Below, piece after piece: positions 35,467 through 46,818 of a stretch of DNA of 64,000 nt. Below the pieces are notes generated by a model, which was given only the letters and a program-made list of their open reading frames with translations, was not told where the DNA came from and did not search any database. The DNA is from Linum tenue (lineage: Eukaryota; Streptophyta; Magnoliopsida; Malpighiales; Linaceae): assembly GCA_946122785.1 (NCBI GenBank), contig CAMGYJ010000011.1, forward strand, positions 1,116,001-1,180,000. Direction: 5' to 3'. Positions within the stretch are counted from its first letter, which is position 1. The number at the start of each line of letters is the position of its first letter. The position numbers were made by a program, and so were the translations under genes.

Positions 35467-36218
35467 CTGAATCGCTAAATGTCGCCCTTAAAATTGTTAA
35501 CGGTCGCCCTAACTCTAATGATAAATGACTTATATAACCCCAATAAAATTTCAAAATTTAAACAAACCAAACAATCCCTAACACCTCAAACTGAACCTCT
35601 CATCTGCCTTCTTCGCGAATCCGTCTCGACGCACCAGTTCGTCGGCGTTTTTCCCGCCGTCGTCGTCGCCTGTTCTCTAACGAAATTTCCAAAAAAACGC
35701 TCAACCTAAGGCAAGTTACGGTTGGTACATGGTGCAACCGCAACTCACTTGCGGTTGGTCCATGGTGCAACCGCAAGTGAGCTGCGGTTGGCCCATGGTG
35801 GAACCGCAAGTGAGCTGCGGTTGCACCATGGACCAACCGCAGCTCATTTGCGGTTGCACCATGGGCCAACCGCAGCTCACTTGCGGTTGGTCCATGGTGC
35901 AACCGCAAGTGAGTTGCAGTTGGTCCATGGTGCAACCGCAAATGAGCTACGGTTCCCTTTTTTTGTTTTTTTTTTTCAATTTTTTGAGTGAACTTTACCG
36001 ATTCAGAGTCGCTAGTCATGCTCCAGACATCATATCGACGATTCCAACTCCAGAATGACGATGATGGATTCTCTCTTTTGAATGATGTTTTTATTTTCTA
36101 TACTAAGTTGTGTTTGTTTGCTAAAGGAAGAGTAAAGAAGCTAAAAGGTTAAATTTGTAACTTTGATGTATTTTAGGGCGACATTTAGCAATTTTAAGGG
36201 CGACCTTTAGCAACTCCC
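35467..36218. mobile_element. 752 bp terminal-inverted-repeat element
   Basis: Ends CTGAATCGCTAAATGTCGCCC and GGGCGACCTTTAGCAACTCCC form ~50 bp inverted repeats, each with two TCGCCC boxes, flanked by the 8 bp duplication TACGTTTA (35459-35466 and 36219-36226). Same family as the split element 12050-20793. It carries the 33 bp minisatellite at 35713-35955 and no transposase. Confidence 0.85.
35713..35955. repeat. 33 bp quasi-palindromic minisatellite
   Basis: About seven units with a 32-34 bp period, each containing CCATGG or a near variant flanked by CAACCGCA / TGCGGTTG arms, with units in both orientations. Because the period is about 11 codons and the units are near-palindromic, four overlapping frames on both strands stay open. 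These ORFs are by-products. Confidence 0.85.
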
Positions 36219-36399
36219 TACGTTTAATGTTGCTGTCAGTGTCAAGGGCGGTTATTGGTGTTGCCTCAATTTTGGGAGGACGGTTGCCACTTCTACCTTA
36301 TACCTTCTTTAAAGTGATCATGACTTCTACATAATCATTTGATTATCAAATAATTGAACGATTTAATATTGTTCGATATTCTTTGTATCTGATTATAAG

Positions 36400-36490
36400 C
36401 CGTTTCTTTGAGTTTATGGTCTGGCTAAATTTCAGGATGTAATGCTCTATTTCTCTAATCAATATACGATTATCTTTGGTAAAAAAAAAA
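36400..36490 (+). mobile_element. Very short LINE 3' tail
   Basis: The stretch TCAGGATGTAATGCTC...ATCAATATACGATTATC followed by ten A's matches the 3' end of the LINE at 40000-40060. Only ~90 bp remain. Confidence 0.65.
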
Positions 36491-36942
36491 ATTATCAGTA
36501 TAGTATCTACACTATTTCTATTTCTTTCGTTGCTGCTTTCACCAATCCTCGAACCCCCGGTGGCGAGTACACTGACACGATGTCGCACCTAGCCTTCTCG
36601 CCACTAGTTCAATAAAGGATCGGTGATAGTATCTACATGATTTCAATGTTAAAGAAAGAAGGGAAATGACAAGTTAGAAGTTCTATGTGATCCGAACCGA
36701 CCACCTTAAAATTATTGTTCTGGCATTAATACCACTGTATTAATATAATCAGTCAGTAATTTTTTTGCCCATATCGGTGCTAAATAGAATTAATAATCAG
36801 TGGAGAATAGCCTCAGGTTCAATCTGTGATCTGTGGCCTTTAAAATTCAAGGAAAATGGTCTTTCAAAAAAATTGCATGAAATAGGTGATGGTACCCTCT
36901 TTGGACTCTGCCAAAAATGGACATGAAAAAAATACACCTAAG

Positions 36943-38670
36943 TCTACTGGCAACAAAAATCTAGAGTCAACTGGCTGAAAATAGGGGATAAAAACACTTC
37001 TTACTTCCATACGGTCACAAGGACCAGAAGAAAGAAGAATTTTATTTCCGGTCTGCGCAACGACTCTGGTGAGTGGATCACTGATGAGGATGGGAAGGCG
37101 GGCATTGCCAATACTTTTTACCAGCATTTATTCACCTCAGAGAGTCAGATAAGGGATATGGATGAAAGGGTGGCGCGCCTCCCTGTGACTCACAGTGTTT
37201 CTCCTGAGATGAATGATTCTCTCACGGCACCCGTCCAGCCTAGTGATGTTCGACGAACTGTGTTCGCCATGGGATCTACTAAAGCGCCCGGGTCGGATGG
37301 GTTCACTGGAAAATTCTTTAAAGCCTTCTGGGACATTGTTGGCAATTCTGTGATTGATGTAGTGTGCTCCTTCTTCACGACGAGTAAGATGTTGCGAAGC
37401 TTCAATCATACTTGGCTTACTTTGATTCCTAAGGTTGATGCAGTGGAGAATATGCGCCAGCTTCGTCCTATCAGTCTGTGCCAGTTCATATACAAAATCA
37501 TCACTAAAATCATGGCAGATCGCCTGGCAAGGCTCTTGCCGAAAATAATTTCGGAGGGGCAAAATGCTTTCATTAAAGAGTGCCAGATTGTGGATAATGT
37601 TCTCCTAGGACATGAATTAATGCATTACCTCAAAATTAAAAAGCAAGGCAAGCAAGGTTACATGGCTCTGAAGGTTGACATGGAAAAGGCCTATGATAGA
37701 GTTGAATGGCCCTTTCTTCTTGCTGTGCTTGAGAAAATGGGCTTTAATTCTACCTGGAGGGGTTGGATCAGGGAGTGCCTTACATCTACTTCATTCTCTG
37801 TGCTAATGAATGGCACTCCCTCAGGATATTTCTCTCCAACTAGGGGTCTTAGGCAGGGGGACCCTCTCTCACCTTTGCTGTTTGTAATCTTTACGGAGGG
37901 ATTTGCCGCTCTCCTTCGAAAGGCTATTGCTGAACGCAGACTGGAAGGTGTGAAGGTGGCCCCCCGTGATCCGAGAATTTCCCACCTTTTCTTTGCCGAT
38001 GATTCCTACTTATTCCTTCGCGGTTCTCTCCAGGAATGTGAGAACCTGATTGAGGTGTTAAATGAGTACGAAGAACTCAGTGGGCAGAAAGTGAACCTGG
38101 GTAAATCAGCCTTGTGCTTCAGTAAGAATATAGCCCTGCCAGACCAGGAATTCTTGGCTCAAGTCCTGGGGGTGGGAGCAGTGGGCATTCATGATAAATA
38201 TCTTAGCTTGCCAACGCTGTTAGCCCGCTCGAAGATGGAAACCTTTCGATATCTGGAGGATGACTACACGGTTGGAAGCAACGGACTCTCTCCTGGGCAG
38301 CTAAGGAAACTTTGATCAAATCGGTTGCTTTAGCTTTGCCCCTGCATGTTATGTCATGTTTTAAACTCCCGTTGTCCCTTTGTCGCCTCCTCGATAGGCA
38401 TATAGCTCGGTTCTGGTGGGGCACTGAAAATGGCCATTTCAAAGTCCGTTGGATGTCATGGCGGAATATGTGCCGCAACAAACATGATGGTGGTATGGGT
38501 TTCCGTCGATTCGAGCAATTTAATCAAGCTCTCTTGGCCAAGATTGAATGGCGTATCTTGAATGAGCCCCAATCCCTCTTAGCCGAGGTCTATAAAGGAA
38601 AATACTTTCCCAATGGTATCTTCCTCACTGCTACGGCTCGATCGCGTCCTTCTTGGGGATGACAGAGTAT
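36943..38670 (+). pseudogene. LINE reverse transcriptase (truncated, frameshifted)
   Basis: The frame opens in mid-protein (NWLKIGDKNTSYFH) and continues through the RT domain: GSDGFTGKFFK, LRPISLCQFIYKIITK, VDMEKAYDRVEW (catalytic Asp), GLRQGDPLSPLLFV and LFFADDSYLF (the FADD active site). This frame runs to a stop at 38313-38315. The thumb region continues in another frame from about 38290 (SVALALPLHVMSCFKLP, FWWG), showing one frameshift near 38250-38300, and reaches a TGA at about 38660. The catalytic residues survive but the protein is broken. Confidence 0.88.
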
Positions 38671-38686
38671 CCTGTTTGGAAGGACG

Positions 38687-40012
38687 TTGCTAGAGAAGGG
38701 TCTTCGATGGCAGATTGGTAATGGTCATACCGCTTCTCTGCTACAGTCTAGCTGGATTCCTCGTTTGCATCCCTCGATCCCGCTGTATAGTCCCCAGATT
38801 CTTCCTGAGGGCGGAGACCCGTGTGTTTCTGAGGTTTTGTGCGCAGGAGAGGGGCGCTGGTGTGAGTCCAAACTTGCTCAATGGTTTGATCCCCCTACCT
38901 GTCAGGCAATTAAAGCAATCCCTCTTCCCAAGCAAAATTTGCCGGATCGGCTTATCTGGCATGACACGCCCGATGGACAGTTTACTGTTAAATCAGCTTA
39001 CCATCTGGTGGTCCTTTTGGATAAGCAAGGGGGTGGCTGGCGTTCTTCGGCAAGTTGGATGGATAAAGCTAGCTGGGTCCAGCTTTGGGAAGCTAAGATC
39101 CCGCCAAAATTGAAGGTGTTCCTTTGGCAGATTTTGAACCGGATCCTTCCCACTACGGAAGCCCTAATTGAGAAAGAGGTCCAGATACATCCAAGGTGCC
39201 CGGTGTGCTGGGAAGCGACTGAGACCTTGGAGCATCTTTTCCTCTTCTGCCCAGTGACGCGGGCTCTCTGGGACCTATCGGGATTGGAATTTTTAGGACA
39301 GGGGTTACCTCAAGATACCTTCCCCCTTTTTCTCAAGAGGGTTATGGCGCTCATCCACCAGCCGGGTTTGTTTATGGCATTAACGACTATCCTATGGAGA
39401 ATCTGGCGTTCTCGGAACTGGGTGGTCTTTGAGGAAAAGCAATTTGGGATCCCGATCTTAATGAGGCAGTTTCACCAGCAGTATGAGGAGTGGATGAGCC
39501 TTCCCATGGATAGAGTTATCCTGCAACATATCCCACCTATTCGCCCGGTTGCCCAGTCTACTGATCCCAGGGTCGTTTGCTGCTGGGATGGGGCTACCAG
39601 GCAGGGGGCTCCCTCGGCTGGGGGTATGGTGTTGATGAATGCGGCCCGTGAAGTACTTTTGGCTAGGGGGATCCAGTTTCCGGACCTGGTTGATCCTATG
39701 GTCATTGAATTACTCACCCTTCGGGAGGCAATTGGCTGGTGTTTGGGTCTGGGATTCACGGAGGTGCGGTTTGAAGGGGATGCCAAGGTGATTATTGACA
39801 AGATTATTTTACGGCAGGCTAGTGATACCCGGATGGGAGCTATTTTGGAAGAGGTTTTACATTATTTTCAGTCTCATCCGGGGTTGGGTGTGCGGTTTAT
39901 AGGTCGGAATAACAATAGGGTAGCCCACAGGGTGGCTAGGAAGGCCCTTTCTTTGTCTCCGACTATGAGTCGTGTTTTTCATTTCCAGGCCTGGCTGATC
40001 TCCAGGATGTAA
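38687..40012 (+). pseudogene. LINE C-terminal zinc-binding and RNase H domains
   Basis: A 441-codon open stretch continuing the LINE polyprotein after the TGA near 38660. The RVT zinc-binding region has HPRCPVCWEATETLEHLFLFC (about residues 165-185). The RNase H-like domain follows: CCWDGAT, VIELLTLREAIGW, FEGDAKVIID and IGRNNNRVAHRVARKALS, with the Asp/Glu/Asp triad present. Plant L1 LINEs commonly carry such an RNase H. The frame ends about 50 bp before the poly(A) tail, the normal place for ORF2 to stop. Confidence 0.85.
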
Positions 40013-41225
40013 TTATCTCTTTTTAAATCAATATATGATTACCTTTTGTAAGAAAAAAAAACAAAAAAATACACCTAAACCGTAGCTTAATAAACTTAAC
40101 AAACCGTTGTGATCTATAGCCTTCAAAATCCAAGGAAAATGGTCTTTATAAAAAATTGCCAAAAATATGTGATGGTACCCCTTTGGAATCTTCCAAAATT
40201 GGACCAGGAAAAAATCCACCCAAATTTGTGCTTAATAGACTAAACCATTGGTGGAGAATAGTCTTAGACCGAATGCGTGATGTGTAGCATTCAAAATCCA
40301 AGGAAAATTTCATTTCGAAAAATCGCTCAAAATATGTGATGGTACCTTTTTGAAATATGCTAAAAATGAACCCGAAAATCTACCCAAATTGGTGCTTAAT
40401 AGACGAATCACCAATAAAGAATAGTCTCAAAGCGAATCCGTGATCTGTAGCTTTCAAAATCGGAGGAAAATGACTTTTAAAAAAAGCATGAAATATGTGA
40501 TAGTACCCTTTTGAAATATGCAAAAAATGGATCATGATAAAATCTGCCCAAATTGGTGTTTAATAGAATTAATTATCGATGGAGAATAGTCTCAAGCCCA
40601 ATCCGTGATTGATGACTTCAAAATCAAAGGAAAATGGTCTTTCAAAAAAAATTTCCAGATATATGTGATGGTACACCTTTGAAATCTGCAGCCATAAAAA
40701 CATTCACCCAAATAAGTGTGTAATAGACTTAATAATTGATGGAGAACAACCTCATGCCGAATCCGTGATCCATAACCTTCAAAATCCAAGGAAGATGACC
40801 TTTCGTATGATGATACCCTTTTGGACACTGCAAAAATGAACTTGGAAAATGTCCTCCCAAATAGGTGCTTAATAGACTTGATCATTGGTGAGAATAGACT
40901 TAGACCGTATCCGTGATCTGTAGCCCTTAAAATTTAAGGAAAATGACATTTCAAAAAATTCCTACAAAAAATGCCAAAAATATCACGAAAATGTCATCCA
41001 AAAAATCCTGTAGACTTGCCTTAGGCCGAAGCCGTGTTCAAAATCTAAAGAAAATAGAATTTGGAAAAAATCACCTGTAATCTGTGATGGTACCCATTTG
41101 GAATCTGCAAAAAAATGGACGGGGGAAATATCCGTCAAAATCAGTGCTTGATAGACTTAATCATTGGCGGATTATAACCTCATATCGAATTCATGATATG
41201 TAGCTTTTAAAATACAAGGAAAATA

Positions 41226-41711
41226 GGCCTGACAAAAGGAAACAACAAATAAATAAAATAGAGTGCAAATTAAGTAAGTGATAGTTGCATAGCTTAGATC
41301 ATAGATTTAAGTTGTAATGCTGAATACAAGAAGAGAGACGTTAGATTGGAGAAAGATGGCTAACAAGTCAATCATATGTAATTGTTTAAAAGGATTTAAT
41401 GACGGTGAAGTCGGATGTGAGAATTTTCTACAAGAGAAATGTGATCGGTAGGGTTTTTACCTACAAGTTAGCCATGTTATGCTCTTTAGCTAGCTAGTGA
41501 ATTGTTCATGTACCTCGCCACTCTTTGGAGTTCGTTAAAGATTTTTGTAAACAATTGTTACATCTTTTGTTTCACGTATGCCGTCATGCCAGTGAATTCA
41601 ACGTGAATCATTTGTCATGCATTGAATCTTTTAGCATATATGCCCCACACAAAATCATATTCCAGAAAACTGGCATACCCTTCAATCATATATTGCAGAA
41701 ACTCCAGTTGG
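41226..41711. other. Short intergenic stretch
   Basis: Between the satellite and the 3' end of the coiled-coil gene. Part is probably that gene's 3' UTR or a further unrecognised exon. No other signal was seen. Confidence 0.35.
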
Positions 41712-42392
41712 TCAATTTACCTGATTAATGGAGAGATTTGGCGCCATTTTTGGTTCCTGCTTCACAATCAGATGCTTATGATCATCATCACCAGATTCAG
41801 GTTCTGTGACCATGACAGAGCTTGACCTGGATGTACTGTTGTTGTTGCCTACTTCCATCTCCAGGCTCAACTGAATAAATTCACACCCAAATGAAATGAA
41901 CCAATTCAACAAAAGTGCTTATCAAAGCTTCTCATACCATGACCAATCACCCTTTTGATCATTGCATATAACATAACAATTATCAATAGATTGATTGAGA
42001 CTCTAGAGTTCTTCGAACCTGTAAGATGCGGTTTTCGAGGAATTCGAGCCTCTCCACCACGCTGCCTTTCTGTTTAACTAGCTCGAGGGCGGCTGATAAA
42101 CTCATGCACTGATGATCTTCCGTGACGACCTTCACAGCTGCTTCAGTTTTCGGCTTTTCCTGCACCAAGTACTTATCTTCCAGAAACTGCAGCTGCAAGT
42201 AAAAAATAAACACGCACGCACAGACAGACCGACACATCAAGCTTAAACAATCTTTCATTCTTTTCCATCAATGAGAAAGTGATGTGGCGTCAATAGATAA
42301 TTTATCAGGGTACTAACCATTCGATCAAGGCGATCCAATCTGGTCAAAATTGGAGCGACAGTAGGAACCTCCTGATTCTCTTTCTCGGCCAT
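41712..42392 (-). CDS. Small conserved-looking plant protein of unknown function, coiled-coil
   Basis: Three exons on the minus strand, 42318-42392, 42019-42192 and 41712-41870, join in frame to 135 residues. It begins MAEKENQEVPTVAPILTRLD, continues with heptad-like DRLDRM/LQFLEDKYLV, then SAALELVKQKGSVVERLEFLENRILQ and LSLEMEVG, and ends in a Ser-rich, acidic tail. The regular Leu spacing suggests a short coiled coil. I recall similar uncharacterised plant proteins but no function. A CAG|GTAAAT just before the assumed stop (about 41720-41728) could be a donor site, so a further 3' exon is possible. An upstream in-frame ATG (42443) lies before a likely acceptor and was not used. Confidence 0.65.
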
Positions 42393-43828
42393 GATGTCTT
42401 CTCCTTTTTGCTTGAGTGTTTTCCTGACCTGTGTTTTATGCAAATTACAGAAGATGGGGGTTGGAGAAGGTGAAGAAGGGAGAAAGAGAAGGATCTTCTA
42501 GATATGCAAAGTCTTTCAATGGGATATAACTACCTTCCCATACTGCATTTGTATCTATTCATTTACTCATCAGTTCTCTATTTCTCTGTCCAGAGATATG
42601 CCTGTGATATTATTGGTAGTGGTGATTGTGAATGGCCTCTTTCCCAGCACGTTGTTACTGGCTTTTCCCTTTCTATTATTTCTTTTCTAGTGGTCAAAGA
42701 ACCATATCATTTATTATGGGTAGCTGGACAACAATTTCTTAATATGACCAGCTGACAATTGTTAAAAGATTGCCAAATTAATCTTTTACTGTGTATGTTC
42801 TACTACGTGTTCTTCCTTAGAAAATAAGGGAATCTGTTGAACCATCTGCTTAGACTACCCACAAGGTGTCACATAAGTCGTAAGAAAGGATAATTGAACA
42901 TAATAAGCCATGGAAATGCTCAATCTTTAAAGCTCAAAGTCCCATAGAATATAAGTGCTAAGAAAGTGATAATAGAACAATATTTTCATTCAATAACTAA
43001 CTACATACCGAGAGGAGCATCTGCCATCTGTAAACTCCACATCTGGTGAATGTTACTTTTCGTCTTATCTTGATTCATCTGTCGAAATCCCAAACAGCAG
43101 TAGACAAAAATATGATTAATAGGAAAATGCATATTCAGTATGAGTATGAATTCAGCTCACTGTAATCTGTATTAAGAAATACCTGAGTCAAAGTACATAG
43201 TGAAAACTAACAAAAGGAAGAAGTAAATTTTCACTTCAGTACCTTCTTTCGACCCTGCCTTTATATAAATAGTCTTAATTTCGACAAGTCTCGTTCAGCT
43301 AGGACAACCATGATAATAAGAAAGAACACAATACTTCAGACCAAAGATTAAACTTTTTCCAAGTATTGTCCCAGTAAAGCCATAAGTCCATCTAGAGCAT
43401 AGTAACCAAAGTAAGCCTGGCAAGGACCAAACTTCAGATTGCTTGCAGCTTCATAGTCCATCAGGCTTAGATTTGAACTCACCTGATGTTACTGACATCA
43501 AGCTGTCAGATATACAGTAAGTGGAGTACGGAATCCAGCCAAATCATGAAAGCCATAAAACAAAAACTCGATGAACATAGGAATAATGAATCCATTAGTA
43601 GTCAGCAATACACATTACTAGTTCTTTTGATTACTCCTTTCAATCTTTCAACATGAAAAAATCTTAGTTCTCAATGTATATGTGCCAACCTTTCTAGTAC
43701 AGCTTGTAAAACCAAGAAACCAAACTGCTCCATTTTCCCACCCTTTTGTGATCCAAAAGAAGCCTATGAGCCATCTATTAACAACACATTACCCAAGTGC
43801 AACAATTGCAGTACAGTAACAAAGGAGT
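42393..43828. other. Intergenic region between two minus-strand genes
   Basis: Holds the leader and promoter of the 41712-42392 gene and the 3' flank of the 43829-44293 gene. AT-rich, no coding signal. A fifth segment of either gene cannot be excluded. Confidence 0.35.
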
Positions 43829-44293
43829 TCAGGGGACTTGCACTTCCGAAGGGTCGACAAGACCTTCCAGCACAATGAGCTGATCCAACAACGCGAGCTT
43901 CTCGTACTCGAGAGTGTTAACCTCGTCTTCAATCTCGGTCAACTCGGTTCCCAATGCAAAGCTTTCCTCTTCCAACAGCAAGTACTTCCTTCTCAATGCC
44001 CTGTAATCATTCCCCGAACCTGAAGACTCCGGCAAGGAATCGGAGTTCGATCTCTCCGTCTGCTGAAACATAGTAGTAGGAGGAGTGTATTCATTCCTTG
44101 CCAAATTCTTGGTAGACAGCTTCTGAGAAGTTCTCAGAGGCAAAGGAACTGCCGCAGCCTGACCATGTTGAATCTCTCGTACATCACTCCCTTTCAGCTG
44201 AATCAAGGAAGCTCTGGAATTTGATGAGCCCTTCTTCTTACGTGGTTTACCGTTTGAAATTTCACCCGAAAGGGGCAATCTTGGATCTTGCAT
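43829..44293 (-). CDS. Uncharacterised 154-residue protein with C-terminal coiled coil
   Basis: A single coding exon starting MQDPRLPLSG. The N-terminal half is basic and disordered (GKPRKKKGSSNSR). The C-terminal half is strongly helical and acidic: DYRALRRKYLLLEEESFALGTELTEIEDEV continuing to LLDQLIVLEGLVDPSEVQ, a likely coiled coil. An acceptor TTGCAG at about 44316 puts the upstream part in a 5' UTR exon, whose donor CAG|GTAAAT lies near 44550. The ATG at 44293 is the first within the coding exon. I do not recognise the family. The well-formed helix and clean ORF support a real gene. Confidence 0.6.
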   Translation of the reverse strand: MQDPRLPLSGEISNGKPRKKKGSSNSRASLIQLKGSDVREIQHGQAAAVPLPLRTSQKLSTKNLARNEYTPPTTMFQQTERSNSDSLPESSGSGNDYRALRRKYLLLEEESFALGTELTEIEDEVNTLEYEKLALLDQLIVLEGLVDPSEVQVP

Positions 44294-44549
44294 CTTTTTC
44301 CACCGAAGGTGCTGCAATCATCAGAAGCATTAACAAGTGAGAACTAAGACCAGATCATAACCTGTAAAGCTATGTTAATTGAAGAGCTAGAAACCCTAAG
44401 TAATTCAAGTTCTCTCCATTCACTCGGCAAACTTTTTCCCCAAACCAATTTCGACCTAAAATCTCAGGAATTCTAAGAAATCACAGAAACACACGGCTCA
44501 GATTCATTCACAAGGTTTCCTTTGAGGCGATTGAAGATTCAAATTTACC

Positions 44550-44780
44550 TGGAAGAGATCGGATCTGCAAGAGTGAACTGTTCGCGGGGAAAATCCAGAA
44601 ATCGAGGGACGGCGACGCCTTCGCCGGAATAGCGACGGTGGAGACGGAGATTCAGCTGGAATTCGGGAGCTAGGAGAGCTGCAGAAAGGAAGAAAGGATT
44701 TGATCGATTGGCTGAAAGCGACGTCGTTTCGGTCGCCTGCACTTGAGTAAAGTTTACGCTGTATGGGTAATTGACCCAAA
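44550..44780 (-). promoter_or_regulatory. 5' UTR exon and core promoter of the 43829-44293 gene
   Basis: A non-coding first exon is inferred from the donor near 44550 and the acceptor near 44316. CGTCGTTT (44722-44729; AAACGACG on the gene strand) lies just upstream, as near the L21 gene. Sequence beyond 44760 is AT-rich. Confidence 0.4.
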
Positions 44781-46277
44781 TGGTCACTTAAGTTTGAACA
44801 GGTAACATAATCTCACAAAATACTTAGTTAAGTATCAAAATGTCTTAAATGTGGGCTTTGATTAAGCTAGTTGATGGACTAATCACCATCGATAAGTTAG
44901 AATTTCAAGTATCAATAACAAATTACCTAAGTTTAGATATCTGATAAAACATTACTAAGCAGCTAACGGCGATATATATAGATATATGATATATCGACGC
45001 AACACGATACTGACAACCTTAAAATCGAACAAAAAAAAAAAAAACAATTTACTTCTCCGTGGAATCAAGTTGACATGCTCTTTCTTGAGGTCACTCTTCT
45101 CTTTAACTCTCATTCATTTTCTATTTAACATCTAAAACAAAAATCTCTCTTTCACATTCAATATCGTTTCTCTTGTTTCGCCGCCCGTATGTATGTTCAA
45201 TTCTGCTTCTTTTTTTTCACTGCGATCGTTCTCGATCCATTTCCCATCTCGATAAAATCTAGTATCTTCATGAAAAAAAAATACCCTGTAAATAGAATCA
45301 CTCAACCGATCTAAGTGTTTAATTTCTTTGGATCGATCAAAGTACAATGTTTGTCTTAATTAGAGGCTGGGGAACTTGTATCTGTAGCAGCTGGGGCTCT
45401 TCGCAAATGGCAAATATAGAGCCCATGGGCCCCCGTGCTATCCGACTAGCGGGTCGCAACAAGCCCAAATACCAAATCTAATAAGTCTAGTGAGGCCCAC
45501 CTACTTGTTCTTGTCCCCCGTCCCCTTTTCCCACTGTTTTTATTTTTAAATTATATTTCCGGAAGTCAAAAAAAGCCTCTCAAGTTCTCAACAACAATAA
45601 TTTCAAAATAATTACAAACAACAAATAAAAAACCTTTCCTCAAAAATTCCATTGATCTCCCTTTCCGCCATTCGGCCTCATCTCCTTCTCCATATTTTTT
45701 CCCGGTTGTTTCCCACGAAAATCCAGCTTACAGAGTCAGAGAAAGGGAGGGAAAATTTTAATTTTTTTTTCCTTCGCGTTTCGTTTGATACAATGGGTGT
45801 GTGATAGTAGCGGACAAAGCCACAGAAGAAGGTTTCGTCTTCTCGTTTCGGGAAAAAAACTGAAACTGAAACTGAAAGAATCAGTTTCACCATTATAACT
45901 TTGTTTGGCGATCTGACTGTCAACTAGTTGCCTCATGCCTCAGCAACAGACAACAATTGATTACTTTCTTTCAAACCCCTCCCCAGTGATGAAATCTGGT
46001 ACCATGAATCTTAAGACTGCAACTGTTTGGTTAACTAGCTCAGCATAGCCGTAGCCTTTCAACTCGCAAGTTCTTGAGGAATGATGCCACAATCGATCAA
46101 TGGAACACTCAGGACTCTTCAGATTACACAATCTTAAACACAACTGGAGTAATGGGCTCATCTAAATGCAGAATGCTAGCCTTTCTAAGCTAAATTAACA
46201 AACATTTCAAAACAAATGAACACAGACATTTAAACAGCATGATTTAGTAAACAAAGTAGTACCAATTCCAGTGATCG
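44781..46277. other. Intergenic region with a cluster of GGCCCA-type motifs
   Basis: Mostly AT-rich. Between about 45410 and 45500 are GAGCCCATGGGCCCCC, AAGCCCAAAT and GAGGCCCACC, which resemble site II/TCP motifs of housekeeping promoters, but no gene start could be placed next to them. The rest shows nothing recognisable. Confidence 0.35.
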
Positions 46278-46818
46278 TCAATCACAGGGAACCCTGTAAT
46301 CCTTTCTCCACGATAACCCCAATGCTGCAAACAATCATCAGAAGTGAGAAAAAGTCGACAAACAAGCAAAAAGGAAAGGAAAGGAAATCTAGAAATCCAC
46401 TTGGTTCTTACCTTGATCAACACCTGTAAAGGCTCACAACAAGCAGATCCTCCTTCCTCGTCATGAAATCTCTACTTTATACGTCCCATTTCTCGCCTAC
46501 GAACCCACGAAATCCATCATAAAAAAAAACATACCCAAATAGCTTCTAACAAACTACGACATGGCCAGGACCAGAAAGCAAAAATTGCATAAGAGAAGAG
46601 AGTAAAGTTAGTTAATGAATCGCTGACAGAAACCCACCGGGCAGAGTTGGTAAGAGAAGCCACGGCGAGGCCAGAGTGCTGCTGCCGACGGGGAAGGTCA
46701 GACGGCGGCGCCCTGCCACCTGAGAAGCAAGGGCAGGCGGAGGCCGGAGACATGAGGAATGGAGAGTGAAGAGAGTCGGAGGCTTCGCTAACGAAGTGTA
46801 TGAAGAAGGAGAAGCCAT
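46278..46818 (-). CDS. Possible small plastid-targeted protein (79 aa), weak model
   Basis: Exons 46638-46818, 46412-46423 and 46278-46324 join in frame to 79 residues. The start MASPSSYTSLAKPPTLFT with SSCLRPP and RRRLTFPVGSS looks like a chloroplast transit peptide. The middle exon would be only 12 nt, which is rare, and the mature part would be under 25 residues with no known domain. Splice sites are good (GT-AG throughout). It may instead be the first exon of a longer or decayed gene, or a non-coding transcript. Confidence 0.3.

Larger units (their letters stand above)
36942..40062 (+). mobile_element. 5'-truncated L1-type LINE inserted in the satellite
   Basis: 3121 bp ending in GTAAGAAAAAAAAAC, flanked by a perfect 16 bp target duplication AAAAAAATACACCTAA (36926-36941 and 40063-40078). 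The endonuclease and ORF1 parts are missing. What remains is reverse transcriptase, zinc-binding and RNase H. The truncated 5' end, A-rich tail and long duplication are the standard signs of target-primed reverse transcription. Confidence 0.92.
36740..41225. repeat. Degenerate ~165 bp satellite array, interrupted by a LINE
   Basis: Recurring blocks (CAAGGAAAATG, ATATGTGATGGTACC, GGTGCTTAATAGACTTAAT, GTGGAGAATAGTCTTAG) start near 36848, 40131, 40299, 40462, 40626, 40787, 40935, 41046 and 41215. Periods are about 146-169 bp except one shortened unit (111 bp). Units have diverged by perhaps 20-30%. The left part is separated from the right by the LINE at 36942-40062. The unit length resembles plant centromeric or pericentromeric satellites, but the function is unknown. 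Confidence 0.8.

Noticed and set aside
35105..35554. 149-codon minus-strand ORF
   Set aside because: It crosses the boundary of the inverted-repeat element at 35467, has no recognisable domain and no intron or promoter support.
35600..36058. Overlapping ORFs of 70-139 codons on both strands with HGPTAAHLRL-like repeats
   Set aside because: All arise from the near-palindromic 33 bp minisatellite inside a transposon, not from a gene.
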